Assembly (NCBI GenBank): GCA_902362275.1
Contig: CABIWB010000006.1
Span: 17,719 to 62,400 of the forward strand
DNA from: Coriobacteriaceae bacterium
Lineage (GTDB): Bacteria > Actinomycetota > Coriobacteriia > Coriobacteriales > Coriobacteriaceae
Length of the DNA stretch: 44,682 bases
Direction of reading: 5' to 3'
Numbering within the stretch: the first letter of the stretch is position 1; each line of letters begins with the position of its first letter. Position numbers and translations under genes: made by a program. Of this stretch, positions 22,915 through 31,925 are shown in pieces. Below the pieces are notes generated by a model. It saw only the letters and a list, made by a program, of their open reading frames with translations. It was not told the origin of the DNA and made no database searches.

Positions 22915-24368
22915 CGAGCAATCGCCTTCTTAACGCACGCGACAAGCGTCGTTGCCGCCGTCTCGATATCGCAGTCGCCCAAGAGCGTACGCACGTCAAA
23001 CAGAACGCGATCGTGCGAGGCGCGCGTGACGACCGGCGTGTCGAAATCCTGGACGAGTGAGCGCTTGAGTGCGTCGACGGACAGGCGCCCGTCGACCGGG
23101 CAGACGGCCACGCACATCGTGGGCAGCTCGACGGTAGGCAGCGAGCCGCCGCCGGGAGTCGATGACTCCTCGACGATTTCCACCTGCACGGCACACGGGC
23201 AGCCAGCCTTATCGAGGCCGGCGACCATACGATCGCGCAGTTTGCGGGCACGTCGTTCCAAATGGGCCTGTGGCATCGTAAGCATACTGAGCACCGGAAT
23301 ATCACGATGGGCCACGTCGGCACCGTCCATGTAGATGCGCAGTGTAGCCTCGAGCGCCGCCAGCGCGAGCTTACCCGGGCGCAGGGCGCGCATAAGCGGA
23401 TGTGACCCACAGGCCTGGACCAGGTCACGACGGCCCATGATAATGCCCGCCTGTGCGGCACCGAGCAGTTTATCGCCCGAGCACGAAACCAGATCGAGCC
23501 CCGCCGCGACCGAAGCCGGCGTGGGCTCCTCACCGCCGCGCACCAGGATGTCATCGGGCAACAGCGCGCCCGAGCCCTGGTCCTCGTAGAACAGCAGGCC
23601 ATGCATGTGAGCAAGCGCCGCAAGCTCCCGAGAACCCACTTCCTCGTGAAAACCCTCGATGCGATAGTTGGAAGGATGGACCTTAAGGATCATCGCCGTA
23701 TCGGGCGTGATGGCGCGCTCGTAGTCGCTCAAATGCGTGCGGTTGGTGGCGCCGACCTCGACGAGTTTGGCGCCCGAAGCCGCCATGACATCGGGGATAC
23801 GGAAGCTGCCGCCAATCTCGACAAGCTCGCCGCGGCTGACGATGACCTCCTTGCCTGCGGCATAGGTCGCCAGCACCAACAGCACGGCGGCCGCGTTATT
23901 GTTAACGACCAGCGCGTCCTCGGCACCGGTAAGCGAGCGGATGAGCTGCGCGGCATGCTCCTTGCGCGACCCGCGCGAGCAGGTGTCCACGCTGTACTCG
24001 AGCGTGCTGTAGCCGCGCGCGACCTCGGCCACGGCCTTGGCGGCCGACTCCGCGAGCGGGGCGCGACCCAAGTTGGTATGGATAACCACACCCGTGGCGT
24101 TGACGGCGGGACGCAGGCTCGGCAGCGCGGAGCGATGCGCACGCCACTCGATGGCCGAGGCCAGCTCGCGCTTGGAACGCGGGGCGGCGCCGGCACGAAT
24201 CGCGGCGCGCTCCTCATCGAGCTCGGCCGTGACGGCGGCATGCACCACCGCGTCGCAGGTCTCCCCCGCCGCCTTCACCACCGGCCACTCTGCGAGCAGC
24301 TCGTTGACGGAAGGAATAGCGCGAAGGCGGGCGCGTACCTCATCGGATATGTTCTGGCTATCGCTCAT
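22911..24368 (-). CDS. selA: L-seryl-tRNA(Sec) selenium transferase SelA
   Basis: This 485-residue pyridoxal-phosphate enzyme converts seryl-tRNA-Sec to selenocysteyl-tRNA-Sec with selenophosphate. The PLP lysine is K300 in CSGDKLLGAAQAGIIMG. The N-terminal tRNA-binding domain includes RAIPSVNELL. The segment NATGVVIHTNLGRAPLAESA is the strongly conserved family block, and SRGELVEIGGSFRIP and YEDQGSGALLP surround the active site. It heads the selA-selB-selC series. selD, which supplies selenophosphate, is not in this window. Confidence 0.95.
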   Translation of the reverse strand: MSDSQNISDEVRARLRAIPSVNELLAEWPVVKAAGETCDAVVHAAVTAELDEERAAIRAGAAPRSKRELASAIEWRAHRSALPSLRPAVNATGVVIHTNLGRAPLAESAAKAVAEVARGYSTLEYSVDTCSRGSRKEHAAQLIRSLTGAEDALVVNNNAAAVLLVLATYAAGKEVIVSRGELVEIGGSFRIPDVMAASGAKLVEVGATNRTHLSDYERAITPDTAMILKVHPSNYRIEGFHEEVGSRELAALAHMHGLLFYEDQGSGALLPDDILVRGGEEPTPASVAAGLDLVSCSGDKLLGAAQAGIIMGRRDLVQACGSHPLMRALRPGKLALAALEATLRIYMDGADVAHRDIPVLSMLTMPQAHLERRARKLRDRMVAGLDKAGCPCAVQVEIVEESSTPGGGSLPTVELPTMCVAVCPVDGRLSVDALKRSLVQDFDTPVVTRASHDRVLFDVRTLLGDCDIETAATTLVACVKKAIAR

Positions 24369-24444
24369 GTGCGACCTTTCAAAACCAAAGATGAATCAAT
24401 CGTTCGAACGTCAAACTATCAGCCAATTCGATCGGCTGAGTCAA
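24369..24444 (-). other. selA upstream region with a hairpin after the molybdopterin oxidoreductase
   Basis: A 76-bp gap. CAGCC (24420-24424) and GGCTG (24434-24438) form a short stem around a partly complementary centre; on the minus strand this follows the oxidoreductase stop codon closely and is trailed by ATAGTTTG, so it could be a weak terminator. The selA promoter should be here or upstream. Confidence 0.35.
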
Positions 24445-26562
24445 TCAATCGCTATTATCCTCGCGTGCCGCGATCTTTTCCACGCGAACGGCGTTTTCCT
24501 GGGTGAGCGCAGCGCCCGTCAACGCGTCCCAACGCAACGGCGTATGGTCGAGCGGGCCCACGCCCAAGGCTTGAGCGCCACCGGCATCGGCGCCAAACGA
24601 ACGCCCACCGGGGGCGGCCGAGGTGAAGATGCACGCCGGATGCAGATACGGCGTCGTCTCCACTCGCACGCGGTCGCGGCCCATATCGCTCACCAGCTCG
24701 ACGACCTCGCCATTGGCGATACCCATGCGTGTGGCAACACCGGCATTCATCTGCACGGCGTCCAAGTCGGAACCCGCCTCGGCGGCACCTGCTGCCGCGA
24801 GCCTGCGCGAGGTATGCGACTCAAAGGGACGGTTGCCGCTAATGAGGCGAAACATCCCCGGGCCGGGCTCCACCATGGGAGCGATCCAGTTGGGCACACG
24901 ACCCATGCCGGCTCGCTCCCATATGTCGCTTGCCAGCGCAATCTTGCCGCCGCCAAGCGGAATCACCGGCTCACCCGTGCGCGACGGCAGCGCCACGCCC
25001 GTATCGGCCCAACCGCGCTCCTTGAGCTCGTCCAGATCGATCCCAAAAGGTGCCACCTGGGCAGCCGCCAGATCGTCAGACGTAAACTGGAAGTACTCGC
25101 CCACGCCACACGCCTGCGCCAGACCGGCAAAAATCTCCCGACCGGGACGTGTGTCGTCATGCTGCACAGGCAGCACGGCGTTGCGGTAGAACACGCGCGC
25201 ATCGTTGGCGCCCGCCAGCGTTCCCACGCCGCGGTCAGCCTCCATATACGTCACGTCGGGCAGCACGAAATCAGAAGCACGCGCCGTCTCGGACCAGCGA
25301 ATATCAATCGTCACGAGCAAGTCGAGCTGCTGTAAAATACTCAACCAAGCCTGTGCATTGCCATAGCCCGCACCGGGGTTACTGGCATAGACGATGAGCC
25401 CACGCAAATCGCCGGCAAGAATCGACTGACCGATGGTCGTGCACAGGCCGCGCACCGGATCGACCAGTGGATAGCGCTCGGACCCCAGCTTGGGCCCACG
25501 CGGCACCGGCGGCGTCGCAAAGCGCGTGGGATCGAGGTCGCCCAACACAAGCGGCGTGGGCGAATTGAGCGCGCCGCCCGCATGCCCGATGCAGCCCAGC
25601 AGCACATCGACCAAGCAGATAGCTCGCGCCGTCTGGGTACTGTTCGCATACGCGATACCGATGCCACCATGAAAGCCAGCGTCCACCACCGCAGCAGGCG
25701 CCGCGGCAGCCAAATCACGCGCAGTCGCTCGGATATCGTCCGCCGGCACATCGCACATCGACTCAGCCCACTCGGGCGTCCAACCAGCAGCAGTCTGCGC
25801 CAGCTCGTCAAAACCCGTGGTATAGCGGGCAACGAACTCGTGGTCGTACAGGCCCTCGGCAATGAGCACATGCACAATGCCCAGCAGCAAGGCCAGGTCG
25901 CAGCCCGGGCGTACGCGCAGCCAGCGGTCGGCAAACGCAGCCGAGCCGCTGCGCCGGGGGTCGACCACGATGATCTTCGCCCCGCGCCGGCGCGCATCGT
26001 TGAGTGCATCAACGGCCCCCATCGTCGACGAATCGACAATGGAACGCCCCAGGTACATAATGCAATCGGTATGCGCCAGGTCGGAGGCGGGGCTATAACC
26101 CAAGCTATGCTCCCAACCAGTGAGACGGCTTACCTCGCAGGCGCCATCGGCACCGTACACGTTGGGCGAACCCAGCGCGTGCATAAGACGATAGCCCCAG
26201 TAGCGGTCGAACGAGGGCACGCCGAGCGTCATGCCCAGCGCACGAGGTCCGCGCTCGTCAACAATCCCCAAAAGACGCTTGGCAATCTGCGCGAACGCCT
26301 CGTCCCACGAAATCACATCGAACCCCGAACCATCAGCTCGTCGGCGCATGGGGTGCATGATGCGGTCGTGCTCGTCAAACGGCATTGCCAGGCGATGCCG
26401 ACCGCGGACGCAGAGGGCACGCGCCGCGCACGGATGCCCCGGCACCGGCAGCTCGGCCACCACACGCCCATCCTCAACATGGGCCGCAAAGGCGCAATCG
26501 GCATAGCATCCCCCGCATGTGGTCACCACGGCGCGACCGTCACGCTCCACAGCAGATGCCAT
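24445..26562 (-). CDS. Orphan molybdopterin oxidoreductase of the DMSO reductase family
   Basis: This 705-residue catalytic subunit carries an N-terminal [4Fe-4S] motif, C16-x2-C19-x3-C23-x27-C51 (CGGCYADC, LCVRG). The three molybdopterin domains follow, with ADGACEVSRLTGWEH near 138-152, where C142 is the likely Mo ligand (FdhF has Sec there). Later come IIVVDPRRS and the C-terminal dinucleotide-binding part (MFRLISGNRPFESHTSRR, VQMNAGVATRMGIANGE). There is no Tat signal, so it is cytoplasmic. No Fe-S or membrane partner subunit is adjacent, unlike thiosulfate, polysulfide or DMSO reductases. It lies between focA and selA, which suggests a formate- or electron-transfer-linked role, but the substrate is unknown. 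Confidence 0.8.
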   Translation of the reverse strand: MASAVERDGRAVVTTCGGCYADCAFAAHVEDGRVVAELPVPGHPCAARALCVRGRHRLAMPFDEHDRIMHPMRRRADGSGFDVISWDEAFAQIAKRLLGIVDERGPRALGMTLGVPSFDRYWGYRLMHALGSPNVYGADGACEVSRLTGWEHSLGYSPASDLAHTDCIMYLGRSIVDSSTMGAVDALNDARRRGAKIIVVDPRRSGSAAFADRWLRVRPGCDLALLLGIVHVLIAEGLYDHEFVARYTTGFDELAQTAAGWTPEWAESMCDVPADDIRATARDLAAAAPAAVVDAGFHGGIGIAYANSTQTARAICLVDVLLGCIGHAGGALNSPTPLVLGDLDPTRFATPPVPRGPKLGSERYPLVDPVRGLCTTIGQSILAGDLRGLIVYASNPGAGYGNAQAWLSILQQLDLLVTIDIRWSETARASDFVLPDVTYMEADRGVGTLAGANDARVFYRNAVLPVQHDDTRPGREIFAGLAQACGVGEYFQFTSDDLAAAQVAPFGIDLDELKERGWADTGVALPSRTGEPVIPLGGGKIALASDIWERAGMGRVPNWIAPMVEPGPGMFRLISGNRPFESHTSRRLAAAGAAEAGSDLDAVQMNAGVATRMGIANGEVVELVSDMGRDRVRVETTPYLHPACIFTSAAPGGRSFGADAGGAQALGVGPLDHTPLRWDALTGAALTQENAVRVEKIAAREDNSD

Positions 26563-26625
26563 CTCGATTACCCCTTACATCAGCCAAACACAACAGGCCA
26601 ACAGCCCGGCAACGAGCCCCAGCCC

Positions 26626-26661
26626 AAAAAGCCTCCCGCACGGCAACGCCCCGCGGGAGGC
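26626..26661 (-). terminator. Intrinsic terminator after focA
   Basis: On the minus strand, GCCTCCCGC (26661-26653) pairs with GCGGGAGGC (26639-26631) around a 13-nt loop, followed by TTTTT. It closes the formate hydrogenlyase transcript 21 bp after the focA stop. Confidence 0.9.
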
Positions 26662-26682
26662 CAACGTCAAACAGACGGTACC

Positions 26683-27522
26683 TTACGCCTCGGACTTCTT
26701 GGCGTAGACAAACCAGTAGCCGAGCGCGATCAGAACCGCGCCGCCCACGATATTGCCCAGCGTGGCGGCGGATAGATTAAACGCAATACCCGCGACGTTG
26801 AGCGCATCGGCGCCGGCGACGTCGGCACCATAGCCGCACGCGTGCATCACGGCACCCATGGGCAAAAAGTACATGTTGGCGACGCAGTGCTCAAAACCGC
26901 AGGCCACAAAGGCGGCGATGGGCAGCAAAATGCCCACAACCTTATCGACCACGGTCTTGCCGGCGGTACCGATCCACACGGCCAGGCACACAAAGATGTT
27001 GCACAGGATGCCGCGGAAGAAGATCGTCACCCAGTCGATCGTCACCTTGCCGGCGGCGACGCTCACCATGGAGTTGGCGACCGCCTCGCCGTTGAGCTTA
27101 TAGATGCCGGCCATGTACACCAAAAAGACGATGAACAGGGCACCGACAAAATTGCCGACCCACACGACGACCCAGGCCTTGAGCATCTGGACCAGCGTGA
27201 TCTTTTTGCTCTTGAGCGCGCAGACCATAAGCGAATTGCCGGTAAACAGCTCGGCGCCGCACACCAGCACCAGCACCAGGCCCAGGCAAAAGCACAGGCC
27301 CCCCACGACGCGCTGGGCACCCCAGCCCAGCGTGCTGTCGCTCAAAAACACCGTAAAGAACAGGCCACCGAAGGCGATAAACGCGCCGGCGAACATTGCC
27401 AACAGAAAGGCCTTGGCGACCGGCAGGTTAGCCTTGGTCACGCCGGCGGTCTCGGTCTTGGCCTCGATCGCGGCGGGCGCCAGGCAATCGGGAGCGGGAT
27501 ACTCCGCCTTGGAATCTGCCAT
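26683..27522 (-). CDS. focA: Formate/nitrite transporter family channel (FocA-like)
   Basis: This 279-residue pentameric channel of the FNT family has six membrane segments. The conserved pore histidine is H212 in GFEHCVANMYFLPMG. Threonine T94 (CGAELFTGNSLM) and lysine K159 (AAGKV) occupy the positions that line the FocA pore. The N-terminal 30 residues are a soluble, charged leader as in FocA. I start at ATG 27522 (MADSKAEY). It is the last gene of the formate hydrogenlyase unit, 39 bp after hycI, so formate import or export is a better reading than nitrite. E. coli hyf also ends with focB. Confidence 0.88.
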   Translation of the reverse strand: MADSKAEYPAPDCLAPAAIEAKTETAGVTKANLPVAKAFLLAMFAGAFIAFGGLFFTVFLSDSTLGWGAQRVVGGLCFCLGLVLVLVCGAELFTGNSLMVCALKSKKITLVQMLKAWVVVWVGNFVGALFIVFLVYMAGIYKLNGEAVANSMVSVAAGKVTIDWVTIFFRGILCNIFVCLAVWIGTAGKTVVDKVVGILLPIAAFVACGFEHCVANMYFLPMGAVMHACGYGADVAGADALNVAGIAFNLSAATLGNIVGGAVLIALGYWFVYAKKSEA

Positions 27523-27561
27523 GTCAATCACTTCTTTCCTAATCAGCAGGGACAAGCGCTC

Positions 27562-28065
27562 CTATTGCTCTTGCCCCAAGCGGACAAAGTGGGAAAAGTC
27601 GTTGACGGCCACGGCGTCGTACACGGCGTCGACGGCCTCAAAGACCTCCGGGGACATGGGGTTATAGAACTCCGTATCGCCCGGCTGAATCCCTATGAAG
27701 ACGATATCTTCGCACGATTGCTCGATTTCCTCGATCAGAATCGACAAAGGGAGCGAATGCGTGGTGAACATCGACTTGCGGGCCACGTCACGTTTGTCGA
27801 GCAAGCGGATGGCGCCGACGGGCAGCGCCATGTCGGCGGCATCGACCAAGACCAGACGCGGCGGACGCTCACGCTTAACCTCGATGATGTCGTCCTCGGG
27901 CGTTTGCCCGCCGTCGATGGTGTACCAACCGGCGATGGGCGCGTCCTCCATCTTTTTGGAGAGCACGGGGCCGGCGGCATCGTCGGCACGCAGCACGCTT
28001 CCCGCCGTGAGCACGATACCCGCAAACGGGGCGCCGTTCACACGTCCATCCACAACGCGACCCAT
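27562..28065 (-). CDS. hycI: Hydrogenase maturation endopeptidase HycI
   Basis: This 167-residue nickel-dependent protease removes the C-terminal tail of the large hydrogenase subunit after nickel insertion. It follows E. coli HycI closely: RADDAAGPVLSKKM, YTIDGGQTPEDDI, RLVLVDAADMALP, MFTTHSLPLSILIEE and FIGIQPGDTEFYNPM. Nickel ligands are expected at D29, D75 or D78 and H103. The N-terminus is about 15 residues longer than in E. coli. The start ATG 28065 overlaps the TAA of hycH (TAATG). Its substrate is surely HyfG in this operon. Confidence 0.9.
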   Translation of the reverse strand: MGRVVDGRVNGAPFAGIVLTAGSVLRADDAAGPVLSKKMEDAPIAGWYTIDGGQTPEDDIIEVKRERPPRLVLVDAADMALPVGAIRLLDKRDVARKSMFTTHSLPLSILIEEIEQSCEDIVFIGIQPGDTEFYNPMSPEVFEAVDAVYDAVAVNDFSHFVRLGQEQ

Positions 28066-28646
28066 TACTGCAACCTTCCCGTCAGATACACGCCCGAAAC
28101 ATCGCGCACGCGCTCCACCAAATCGCGGAACTTCATTAAGAACGCGACCTGCTGGGCATGCAGGCCAAAGTCGTCGTCGAACACCGAGATGCCGGCCTTG
28201 GCCGACCCGCGAAAGCCGCGCTCGTCGAGCAGCGCATCGCAGGCCTCGAGCAGCGACGGCACCGCCGCCTTGTCGAGCTGGCACTCACCAAAGGAGCGGA
28301 TGGCCTCGAACTTGGTCTTGGCCTCCCCCTCCGGCAGCGCGTCGACGAGCGAATAGAACACGTTCACCGGCACCGACAGGCGCGGCTCAAAGCAATCGAG
28401 CACGCCGGTGTGGTGGCCCACGGCGAGCGTGTAGTACAGCACGTCGCAGGCCTCCTGGGGAACGTCTTCCTCGGTCTCCACAAACTTACGCGTGAGCTCG
28501 TAGAAGACCACCTGGTCGGGCGCGTGGCCCAGGCAGGGGTCAGCGACGCCCTCGGCGGCCTCGTCGCTTGCACGCGAGGCATCGCCAAAAGAGCCGCCGA
28601 GCATGCCGGGGCCCGCAAAGTAACCAGAGCGGTCCGTGAGCTCCAT
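28065..28646 (-). CDS. hycH: Formate hydrogenlyase assembly protein HycH/HyfJ-like
   Basis: This 193-residue protein contains the HycH family core from about residue 45: VVFYELTRKFVETE, EACDVLYYTLAVGHHTGVLDCFE. E. coli HycH is about 136 residues; here a 45-residue glycine- and acid-containing N-terminal extension (DRSGYFAGPGMLGGSFGDAS) precedes the core. HycH acts in maturation of the hydrogenase complex and is not part of the final enzyme. It begins immediately after hyfI and overlaps hycI by one base. The order matches hyfI-hyfJ of E. coli. Confidence 0.85.
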   Translation of the reverse strand: MELTDRSGYFAGPGMLGGSFGDASRASDEAAEGVADPCLGHAPDQVVFYELTRKFVETEEDVPQEACDVLYYTLAVGHHTGVLDCFEPRLSVPVNVFYSLVDALPEGEAKTKFEAIRSFGECQLDKAAVPSLLEACDALLDERGFRGSAKAGISVFDDDFGLHAQQVAFLMKFRDLVERVRDVSGVYLTGRLQ

Positions 28647-29429
28647 CTAGCGACCTCCGGCCAGCACCAGATCCTGCAGCGCCGAGTAGACCTCAACGCG
28701 GCGCGGATCATCCTGCTTGTCGATGAGCAGTGCCATGGCACCGCGGATATCGCCCTTGGGCGCACCCTCGAGCGTGTCCATAAACTCGTTGGCCAAATCG
28801 CGGCCGTAACGGTAGCCGCTCATGGCGCGAGCCTCGCGCTCGATGGCAACGCGCAGCTTGTACGGCACGCCGGGGTGCAGGATATCGGCCTGCTCGCCGG
28901 CGGCCTCCACCGTGGTCTCGGCATGGAGCTTTTGGTCCAGCAGACCGAGCGCCATGGCAAAGCCGTAGATGGTCTGCGCGGGGCTGGGCGGGCAGCCGGG
29001 GATGTAGACATCGACCGGCAGAATCTTGTCCGTGCCGCCCCAGACGCAGTAGTTGTCGTAGAAGATGCCGCCCGTGCAGCCGCACGCGCCATAGGACACC
29101 ACGATCTTGGGATCGGGTGCGGCCTCAAAGGCGCGCAGGGCCGGCATGCGCATGGCACGCGTCACGGCGCCGGTGTACAGCAGCACATCGGCGTGACGGG
29201 GCGAGGGCACGACCTTGATGCCAAAGCGCTCGACGTCGAAGACGGGCGTGATGGAACCGAAGATCTCGATCTCGCAGCCGTTGCAGCCGCCGCAGTCGAC
29301 ACGGTAGACGTACACCGAGCGCTTGATCTTCTTAAGAAGTGTCGCCTTGGCCTTCTCAATGCTCTCGTCGAGCTCGATCTTGGTCGGGCGGTACTGAAGC
29401 CGCTCGGGCAAAAGCGTGGGTTCGGCCAT
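28647..29429 (-). CDS. hyfI: Formate hydrogenlyase small subunit HyfI (NuoB-like)
   Basis: This 260-residue [4Fe-4S] protein is homologous to HycG, HyfI and complex I NuoB. Cluster cysteines lie in VDCGGCNGCEIE (C46, C49, C52), GACGCTGG (near 116-118) and IPGCPPSP (C146). The cluster next to the [NiFe] site passes electrons from HyfH to HyfG. It has no signal peptide and faces the cytoplasm. The C-terminal 90 residues are longer than in NuoB. Two bases separate it from hyfH. Confidence 0.92.
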   Translation of the reverse strand: MAEPTLLPERLQYRPTKIELDESIEKAKATLLKKIKRSVYVYRVDCGGCNGCEIEIFGSITPVFDVERFGIKVVPSPRHADVLLYTGAVTRAMRMPALRAFEAAPDPKIVVSYGACGCTGGIFYDNYCVWGGTDKILPVDVYIPGCPPSPAQTIYGFAMALGLLDQKLHAETTVEAAGEQADILHPGVPYKLRVAIEREARAMSGYRYGRDLANEFMDTLEGAPKGDIRGAMALLIDKQDDPRRVEVYSALQDLVLAGGR

Positions 29430-29431
29430 GG

Positions 29432-30148
29432 TTACTCCTCCTTCGTATCAAAATCCATGATGATGCCCTCGACCGGCGCCGGACCGGCGGGAATCTCGGG
29501 CGCATCGGGGTTGAGCTCGCGGTCGATATACTCCGGGTTCACGCCGTGGCCGCCCAGGTACTCCATGCCGGGGCCCTGGGGCTCGCCGGACGCAAGCGTC
29601 TCGTTGGCAGCCATGCCGGCAGCGTTGCCGGTCTTTACGGCCGAAGCGGCGCGCAGGGCGTCGAGCTCGCGTTTGCACTCCTGGCACATACCGACGGTGC
29701 GGGCGGCCTGCTCGGCCTCCATGCCGCCGGCCTTTTGCAGCAGGCGCTTGGCGTAGTCGATCTCCTTGTGCGGGGCAAACGGCTTGCCGCAGCGCGAGCA
29801 GTGCTCGAGCGTGTAGACGCTCTTGCTGGTGAGGTCGTCCTTGCTCATGACGGCCAGCTCAAACTCCTCGGTGAGCTTGATGGCCTCCATGGGGCAGGCT
29901 TCCTCGCAGCGGCCGCAAAAGATGCAGCGGCCGTAGTCGATCGACCAGGTAATGGTATCGGCCGCCAGGTCGGTGTCCATGCGAATGGCATCGGCCGGGC
30001 ACGCCACGCCGCAGGCTCCGCAGGCGATGCAGAGCTCGGCATTGTGCTCGGGCTTGCCGCGCATGTCCTTGTTGGTGGGGAACGGCGCAAACGGGTACTT
30101 GACCGTCGCGTCGCCGGCCTTGGCGTTAACCTTCCAAAGCTTCAGCAT
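29432..30148 (-). CDS. hyfH: Formate hydrogenlyase ferredoxin subunit HyfH (NuoI-like)
   Basis: This 238-residue protein has two [4Fe-4S] motifs, C40-C43-C46-C50 (CIACGACGVACP) and C75-C78-C81-C85 (CIFCGRCEEACP), as in NuoI and HycF. Two further CxxC pairs (HCSRCGK at 117-120, MCQECK at 155-158) form a probable zinc or rubredoxin-like knot also seen in HycF. The C-terminal tail (about 170-238) is low-complexity and rich in Gly, Pro, Asp and Glu. ATG 30148 is one base from the hyfG stop. It passes electrons between the ferredoxin arm and HyfI. Confidence 0.9.
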   Translation of the reverse strand: MLKLWKVNAKAGDATVKYPFAPFPTNKDMRGKPEHNAELCIACGACGVACPADAIRMDTDLAADTITWSIDYGRCIFCGRCEEACPMEAIKLTEEFELAVMSKDDLTSKSVYTLEHCSRCGKPFAPHKEIDYAKRLLQKAGGMEAEQAARTVGMCQECKRELDALRAASAVKTGNAAGMAANETLASGEPQGPGMEYLGGHGVNPEYIDRELNPDAPEIPAGPAPVEGIIMDFDTKEE

Positions 30149-30149
30149 A

Positions 30150-31922
30150 TTAGAGCGCCTCCTCATCGAGCGGGGCGGCCATGGCGCCCTCGCCCGCAAG
30201 CGGCGACTTGTCGCGCCAGACGTTCTCGAACTGCTCCTTGTCGAGCACGTGGTCGCGCTTGGCGGCGACATTGGTCACCGTCACGCGGTCGGTGCAGGAG
30301 TAGCACGGGTCGAGCGAGCCGACGATCAGCGCCGCATCGCCCACGGTGTTGCCGCGGAACATGTAGCGCAGGACCGGCCAGTTACTGTACGTGGCGGCCT
30401 TGGCGCGCCAGCGGTAGCACTTCTGGTTATTGCCGAGCATGGCCCAGTGCACGTCCTCGCCGCGCGGCGCCTCGGTGGCGCCGATGGCGTACTTGTGCGG
30501 GGTGTACTCCCAATCCGTGGTGAGGATGGGGCCCGACGGGCAGTTCTCGAGCATGGTCTCGATCATGTCGATCGAATCATAGACCTCCTGGATGCGGACG
30601 GCGGTGCGGCCGAAGGCATCGCAGGTGTCGGCCGTAGCGGCGCGCATCTTTTGGACGTCCGGATCGGCGTAGCCGTCGAAGGGATGGTCGAAGCGCACGT
30701 CGCGGGCATAGCCCGAGCCACGCATGAGCGGGCCGACCGGCGAGAAGTCGCGTGCGATCTTGCGGTCCAGAATGCCGATACCGCTCGTACGCTCGATAAA
30801 GTTGGGCGTAGAGAGCAAGACATCGACGAGTTCCTGAACCTCGGAGCGCAGCTGGTGGATGGTCGTGAGCGTGGAAAGCTTCTGCTCGGCCAAAATGTCG
30901 CGACGCACGCCGCCGATCACGTTGAGGCCGTAGGTCTTGCGGTGACCGGAGAGCTTCTCGGCCAGGTCCATGGACTTCTCGCGGACGCGGAAGAACTGCT
31001 GGAAGCCGGAATCGAAGCCCGTGTAGTGCGACGCCAGGCCAATGTTGAGCAGATGCGAGTGAAGGCGCTCAACCTCGAGCATGATAGCGCGGATGTACTG
31101 GGCGCGCGGCGGGATATGGATGCCCTGAGCGCGCTCGACGGCCTCGGCGTAGGCCACCGAGTGGGCGCAGCCGCAGATGCCGCAGATGCGGTCCGCGAGG
31201 AACGTCACGGCGTCATAGTTCAGGCGCGTCTCGGCGACCTTCTCCATACCGCGGTGCACATAGAACAGACGGTAGTCGGCGTCGACGATCGTCTCGCCCT
31301 CGACGAACAGGCGGAAGTGGCCGGGCTCGTCGGAGGTAATGTGCAGCGGGCCCATGGGGACGAGCGTCGTCTCTTTGCCCTTGGTATCGGCCAAGAACTC
31401 GTAGTTTTCCATGTCGCTCGCGGGAGCGGGACGGAAGCGGTAGTCCATGGAGTCCTTGCGCAGCGGGTACAGGCCGCTGGGCCAGTCATCGGGCAGCACC
31501 AGGCGGCGACGATCGGGCAGACCCTCGGGGATCAGGCCGAACATATCGCGCAGCTCGCGCTCGCCCCACACGCAGGCGGGGACGAACGGCGTCACAGACG
31601 GGAACGTCATCTTGGCGGGATCAACCTCGGTGCGCACGGTCACCCAGCCGGGGTCCTCCCCCTCCATGGAGATGACGTAGTACACGGCGTAACGGCCGCA
31701 CAGGCTGCGCTCATCGTTGCCGATGATCACGGGAATCCAGCCGTAGCGCTCGTAGTACAGGTAGTGGACGGCCTCGGGCAGCTTGTCCTGTTTGACGGTA
31801 ATCGTCAGCTGGTCCTCGCACTGCCACTCGACCTTCTCGATGCAGCCCGGAACGGCGCGGCGCAGGGCCTCGACATGGCTCTCGCAGCGGCGGGCATACA
31901 CCTTGTTCTCAGTTTCAATCAT
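30150..31922 (-). CDS. hyfG: [NiFe] hydrogenase large subunit HyfG (HycE-type, NuoC-NuoD fusion)
   Basis: This 590-residue protein fuses a NuoC-like domain (about 1-160, WGERELRDMFGL) to a NuoD-like catalytic domain. All four nickel ligands are present: C247 and C250 in RICGICGCAHS and C540 and C543 in DPCYSCTDR. It is therefore a true proton-reducing subunit, not a complex I NuoD. By analogy to HycE, HycI should cut after R546, releasing a 44-residue tail rich in Glu, Ala and Pro. It sits between hyfF and hyfH with gaps of 3 and 1 bp. It produces H2 from electrons supplied by FdhF. Confidence 0.95.
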   Translation of the reverse strand: MIETENKVYARRCESHVEALRRAVPGCIEKVEWQCEDQLTITVKQDKLPEAVHYLYYERYGWIPVIIGNDERSLCGRYAVYYVISMEGEDPGWVTVRTEVDPAKMTFPSVTPFVPACVWGERELRDMFGLIPEGLPDRRRLVLPDDWPSGLYPLRKDSMDYRFRPAPASDMENYEFLADTKGKETTLVPMGPLHITSDEPGHFRLFVEGETIVDADYRLFYVHRGMEKVAETRLNYDAVTFLADRICGICGCAHSVAYAEAVERAQGIHIPPRAQYIRAIMLEVERLHSHLLNIGLASHYTGFDSGFQQFFRVREKSMDLAEKLSGHRKTYGLNVIGGVRRDILAEQKLSTLTTIHQLRSEVQELVDVLLSTPNFIERTSGIGILDRKIARDFSPVGPLMRGSGYARDVRFDHPFDGYADPDVQKMRAATADTCDAFGRTAVRIQEVYDSIDMIETMLENCPSGPILTTDWEYTPHKYAIGATEAPRGEDVHWAMLGNNQKCYRWRAKAATYSNWPVLRYMFRGNTVGDAALIVGSLDPCYSCTDRVTVTNVAAKRDHVLDKEQFENVWRDKSPLAGEGAMAAPLDEEAL

Positions 31923-31925
31923 TCG

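Noticed and set aside
24445..26562. A second selenoprotein (molybdopterin oxidoreductase)
   Set aside because: The frame has no in-frame TGA, and a cysteine (C142) occupies the likely metal-ligand position.
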